From NCBI GenBank assembly GCA_050084515.1, contig CM114273.1, positions 34,844,001 to 34,908,000 of the forward strand: a stretch of 64,000 nt of DNA. Direction: 5' to 3'. The notes below the pieces were generated by a model, which saw nothing but the letters and a program-made list of their open reading frames with translations, was not told the origin of the DNA and did no database searches. Positions 61,141 through 64,000 of the stretch are shown one piece after another. Source of the stretch: Blasia pusilla. Lineage: Eukaryota > Marchantiophyta > Marchantiopsida > Blasiales. Made by a program: the position numbers and the translations under genes. Each line of letters begins with the position of its first letter. Position 1 is the first letter of the stretch.

Positions 61141-62565
61141 GAATTGACTCTGGCGTGCTGCACTTCCTCAAATAGTGTCTCGTGGCTGCGATCCATTCAG
61201 ATAGATATGGCTTCTCAATGACGTTTACTCGCTACGAGCTTCACGTAGATTCCTGCCATTTCTAACCCAATTTGATTTTCGGCGTCACCTTCTTCGAGAG
61301 GGTTATTGCCATTTGTTAGTTAAAAAATAAGTTCACACAAACAAACACCCGCGTGAATCGTGTTTTTCTTGACCTACCTGATCTTGTTTTGTATCCTAGT
61401 TTTGAGACGTGTATCTGACACACACTGGAACTCAACTCTACAGAAATACCCGGTATCGATGATAAGTGCGGGCGTCTACACTTCGCTAGTTCATGATGTA
61501 TAGAGTGTTGCGGTTCAAGTGACCACGACCTCTTCCCAAGAAAAAGCAACCGGAGCGACCTAATTTATGGTACACAAGTCTGGAGCCTTTGGGGAAATTT
61601 TCTGGTACTCGTAAACACATGGGACGCCAGAGTTGAGTGTCAGCTTAACGTCTCAGTAGCAGTAAATTTCGACTCAAATGAATAAGCTGCAAATAAATTC
61701 GTGAATTTTTGGCACATGCTCACTGTGCGAGTGCTTGATGGGTGTTTGTAATTTCTGGTGTTCCTTGTGGAAAGAAGTTGGCAGAGAGAAGAGTCATTGA
61801 CCTACAAGGTAAGTACATGAACTTGGGAGCGTATTCGAGTGTCTCCCGGTGCGCGAAGTTTACTCGGAAGGTATTGCGATGTGGGTTCCTAACCCGTCTT
61901 GGCAATGAATTCCCTTCCACGTGTTCCTAGCCGAATCAAATCTTCCTGCACGTGTTCCTACCCAAATCAAACGCTTGCATGGTACCAACAACAGCAATAC
62001 TACTGTTGCCCGATTTTCATTTCATGGTTTCAAGATGAGAATGGACCAATTGAAATTACTCAGGAGCCAAATTGAACCACTTTACCAATTTTTCACTCTT
62101 TGTCAATAAGAGACATTTTTCTATGGCTAATCATTTCTTCTCTAAATGAAATCTACACTGAATCTTTATCTAACTGCTGCGGGCACAGTAACATGCTGCA
62201 ATCCATTAACCGTGAACATGTATATACTAGAAACTGTCTACAACCTTACAAAAAATTGACCTTCTTCATATGCTTGAAAAAGGTTGTGGAGTCCCAACTT
62301 GATGGAAGATCATAACCCAGAGTCAATATCCGCGACGTAACGCAAAAATAGATTACATTAAATGGCTGAATATATTGCTCGGACTAAAGACATTAACACG
62401 ACCGAACCACTTATTCATACGTTACATAACCACATATTCATACTCAAACTTTTTCGTTCCTCTTTCCCCTCCCCTTAGTGGATGTTAGACAACCAAATCA
62501 GCTGATTCAGTTTCTAATTGGTCTTGATGTTAAATTTGGGATACTTGATACTTGTTCATTTTCAG

Positions 62566-62681
62566 TGTATGGGAGCATCTTGCAAATTTTTCAATGACAA
62601 TGAAGCTGTGGCCAAAAGCCCACAAATATATGAGTGTTTTTGGGACCCTCGTAATGAAACCTTCCGGCCAAAAACGGTTGT
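62566..62681 (+). other. Exon-like island, unit 5
   Basis: Open, and identical in length and reading to unit 1. Confidence 0.35.
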
Positions 62682-63258
62682 GTAAGTGTTTGGTTTAAAT
62701 GTGAAATTTATGACATTATTTCATTTAAACGTATCAAACATCTAGAAAGGTACAAAGATATATAAATGATTCTTGAACCTTATTTGGGTTTTATAGGTTT
62801 GAAGTAATGACAGAGTGACTATGTAAGTCTATTTGGGTTTTATGGCTCTATGAGTCATTTGGCGAGTCGTCTTGCTTGTCTGATGTAGTGGTTGATTTCA
62901 CATGTATGGACCGAGTCATACTTGCAAAATTTTACCCATTTAGTTCCTTATGACCATCCGACTAGATGTGTCATTGTCTATCTTTTTTAGTATTTTTGTC
63001 CTACATTGAGTCATTTTCGTATGACTCAACCCGTCTTTTATATGTTAGTCTTTTATAGGTTTGAAGTAATGACATTCTTTTAGTAATGACAGAGTGACTA
63101 TGTAAGTCTTTGGAAACAACATTGTGAGTTATGGACCATGAGTAAGAGTAAATACTTAGACTACCTAATAATATATGATGACTGATGAACTCATGGATCA
63201 TGGAGGTTCAACCCGTTGAGTAAACAGGCTTCTATAGACCTTGAAGGGCAGAAACAGT

Positions 63259-63621
63259 ATTGAGATCAAGCACATCCTTTGCTTGACCCTGCAGGCCGTG
63301 GTCCTCGCCACCGCCTCGACCTGCTCTTTGGCAGTGGATAGCGACATTTCCGTATCGTTAACCTTACGAAGGACGTGTCCTTGGAGCCCGTCTTGGATCT
63401 CCTTGAAGGAGTGCTCAATCTTCAAACGATTCAGGGCCCTGCAGGTGCCATGGTTACCGTGCTCGGCATCCTTTCAGGTACGCTGGGTGCTGTGTCAGGT
63501 CTTTCATTTAAGATTTTCCTGGTCTCTGCAGTAGACTCCTTCCACTACTCTGGATCACGCTGCCTTTGAGCGCTCACTCTATTGGGAAATCAGTTGTCTC
63601 CGGAATCACCGGAGTCCTTGC
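63259..63621 (+). pseudogene. Decayed copy B, unit 5
   Basis: Same relic. It is the last complete gene-related element in the window. Confidence 0.82.
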
Positions 63622-63938
63622 GTGTCAACGGCACAATCACGCTTACAGAAATAAGACGACTTAATGTGCAGCGCTCCAGCGCGACAAAAATGGTTGTTGG
63701 TAAAAGCTGAGCCACATCGTCGCTGTAGCTTTCCTTGGGACTAAGAAACGACTCATCTTATCTCCCCTCAAAAAGTCTCCGATAAACTCAGATCCCAGTG
63801 CGAAGTCCGAATCCTTACTTTTTTTTAAGCAGAACCTAAAATCGACCATGCACACGTTCACGGGAATATCTTCCTATCAAAGTCTGTCTACTTTGAGTAC
63901 ACGCAGTACTAGCTCGATTTGTGCAACTCTATGTTCAC

Positions 63939-64000
63939 CTCCACAAAGTATTGGTGAACGAAGCAGATTTAGATCGCTAGGGCGTACGTTCACAAAGTCG
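63939..64000 (+). repeat. Large inverted repeat, left arm, unit 5 (truncated)
   Basis: Only the first 62 bases of the arm are inside the window. Confidence 0.8.

Larger units (their letters stand above)
58786..64000. repeat. 14.7 kb tandem repeat, unit 5 (truncated by window end)
   Basis: The first 5.2 kb of a fifth copy. It runs through pseudogene A, fragment C, the intact gene and pseudogene B into the left inverted-repeat arm, and is cut by the end of the window. The array therefore continues beyond it. Confidence 0.96.

Noticed and set aside
1-64000. CRISPR-like array or prokaryotic operon
   Set aside because: The repeats are 14.7 kb units or non-spaced tandem repeats. Gene structure, promoters and transposon relics are eukaryotic.

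Overview
The window is part of a eukaryotic nuclear genome, most likely a land plant. The evidence is TATA-box promoters with plant-style start contexts, GTAAGT-type splice signals, and degenerate Ty1/copia and plant-type hAT transposon relics. Nothing prokaryotic is visible. The clade cannot be fixed from the sequence, and no gene could be matched to a named family apart from the transposon relics.

The whole window is one head-to-tail array of a ~14.70 kb repeat: unit 1 = 1-14697, unit 2 = 14698-29400, unit 3 = 29401-44074, unit 4 = 44075-58785, and unit 5 = 58786-64000 (cut off by the window end). The phase chosen for the unit start is arbitrary. Most differences between units are single-base or homopolymer indels, with a few larger length changes.

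Layout of one unit (unit 1 coordinates). 36-473 (-) is decayed gene copy A, and 474-790 is its decayed promoter. 885-1040 (+) is gene fragment C. 1724-1811 is a promoter with a TATA box. 1915-2355 (+) is the one intact gene, a ~147-residue secreted protein of unknown function. 2356-4472 is mostly featureless, with an exon-like island at 3780-3895. 4473-4835 (+) is decayed copy B. 5151-5721 is the left arm of an inverted repeat. 5722-7229 is AT-rich with a strong double hairpin. 7230-9550 (+) is a copia relic (gag, pre-integrase, integrase, RT). 9551-11150 holds low-complexity sequence and a hairpin cluster. 11151-12400 (-) is a hAT transposase relic. 12575-14083 (-) is a second copia relic, inverted relative to the first. 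14081-14683 is the right arm of the inverted repeat, leading into decayed copy A of the next unit.

Each unit therefore carries one live-looking secreted-protein gene bracketed by dead copies of itself in both orientations, all inside a large imperfect palindrome seeded with transposon relics. The intact gene exists in two versions. Unit 1 encodes a 146-residue form and units 2, 3 and 5 a nearly identical 148-residue form, about 80% identical to the first. Unit 4 has the second form with a one-base deletion. The difference between the versions is confined to about 1.15 kb (1692-2844), while flanking sequence is almost identical. This points to gene conversion, or to array homogenisation that spared the gene. 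The main hypotheses are recent copy-number amplification of a fast-changing secreted protein, and possible small-RNA production from the inverted pseudogene copies.
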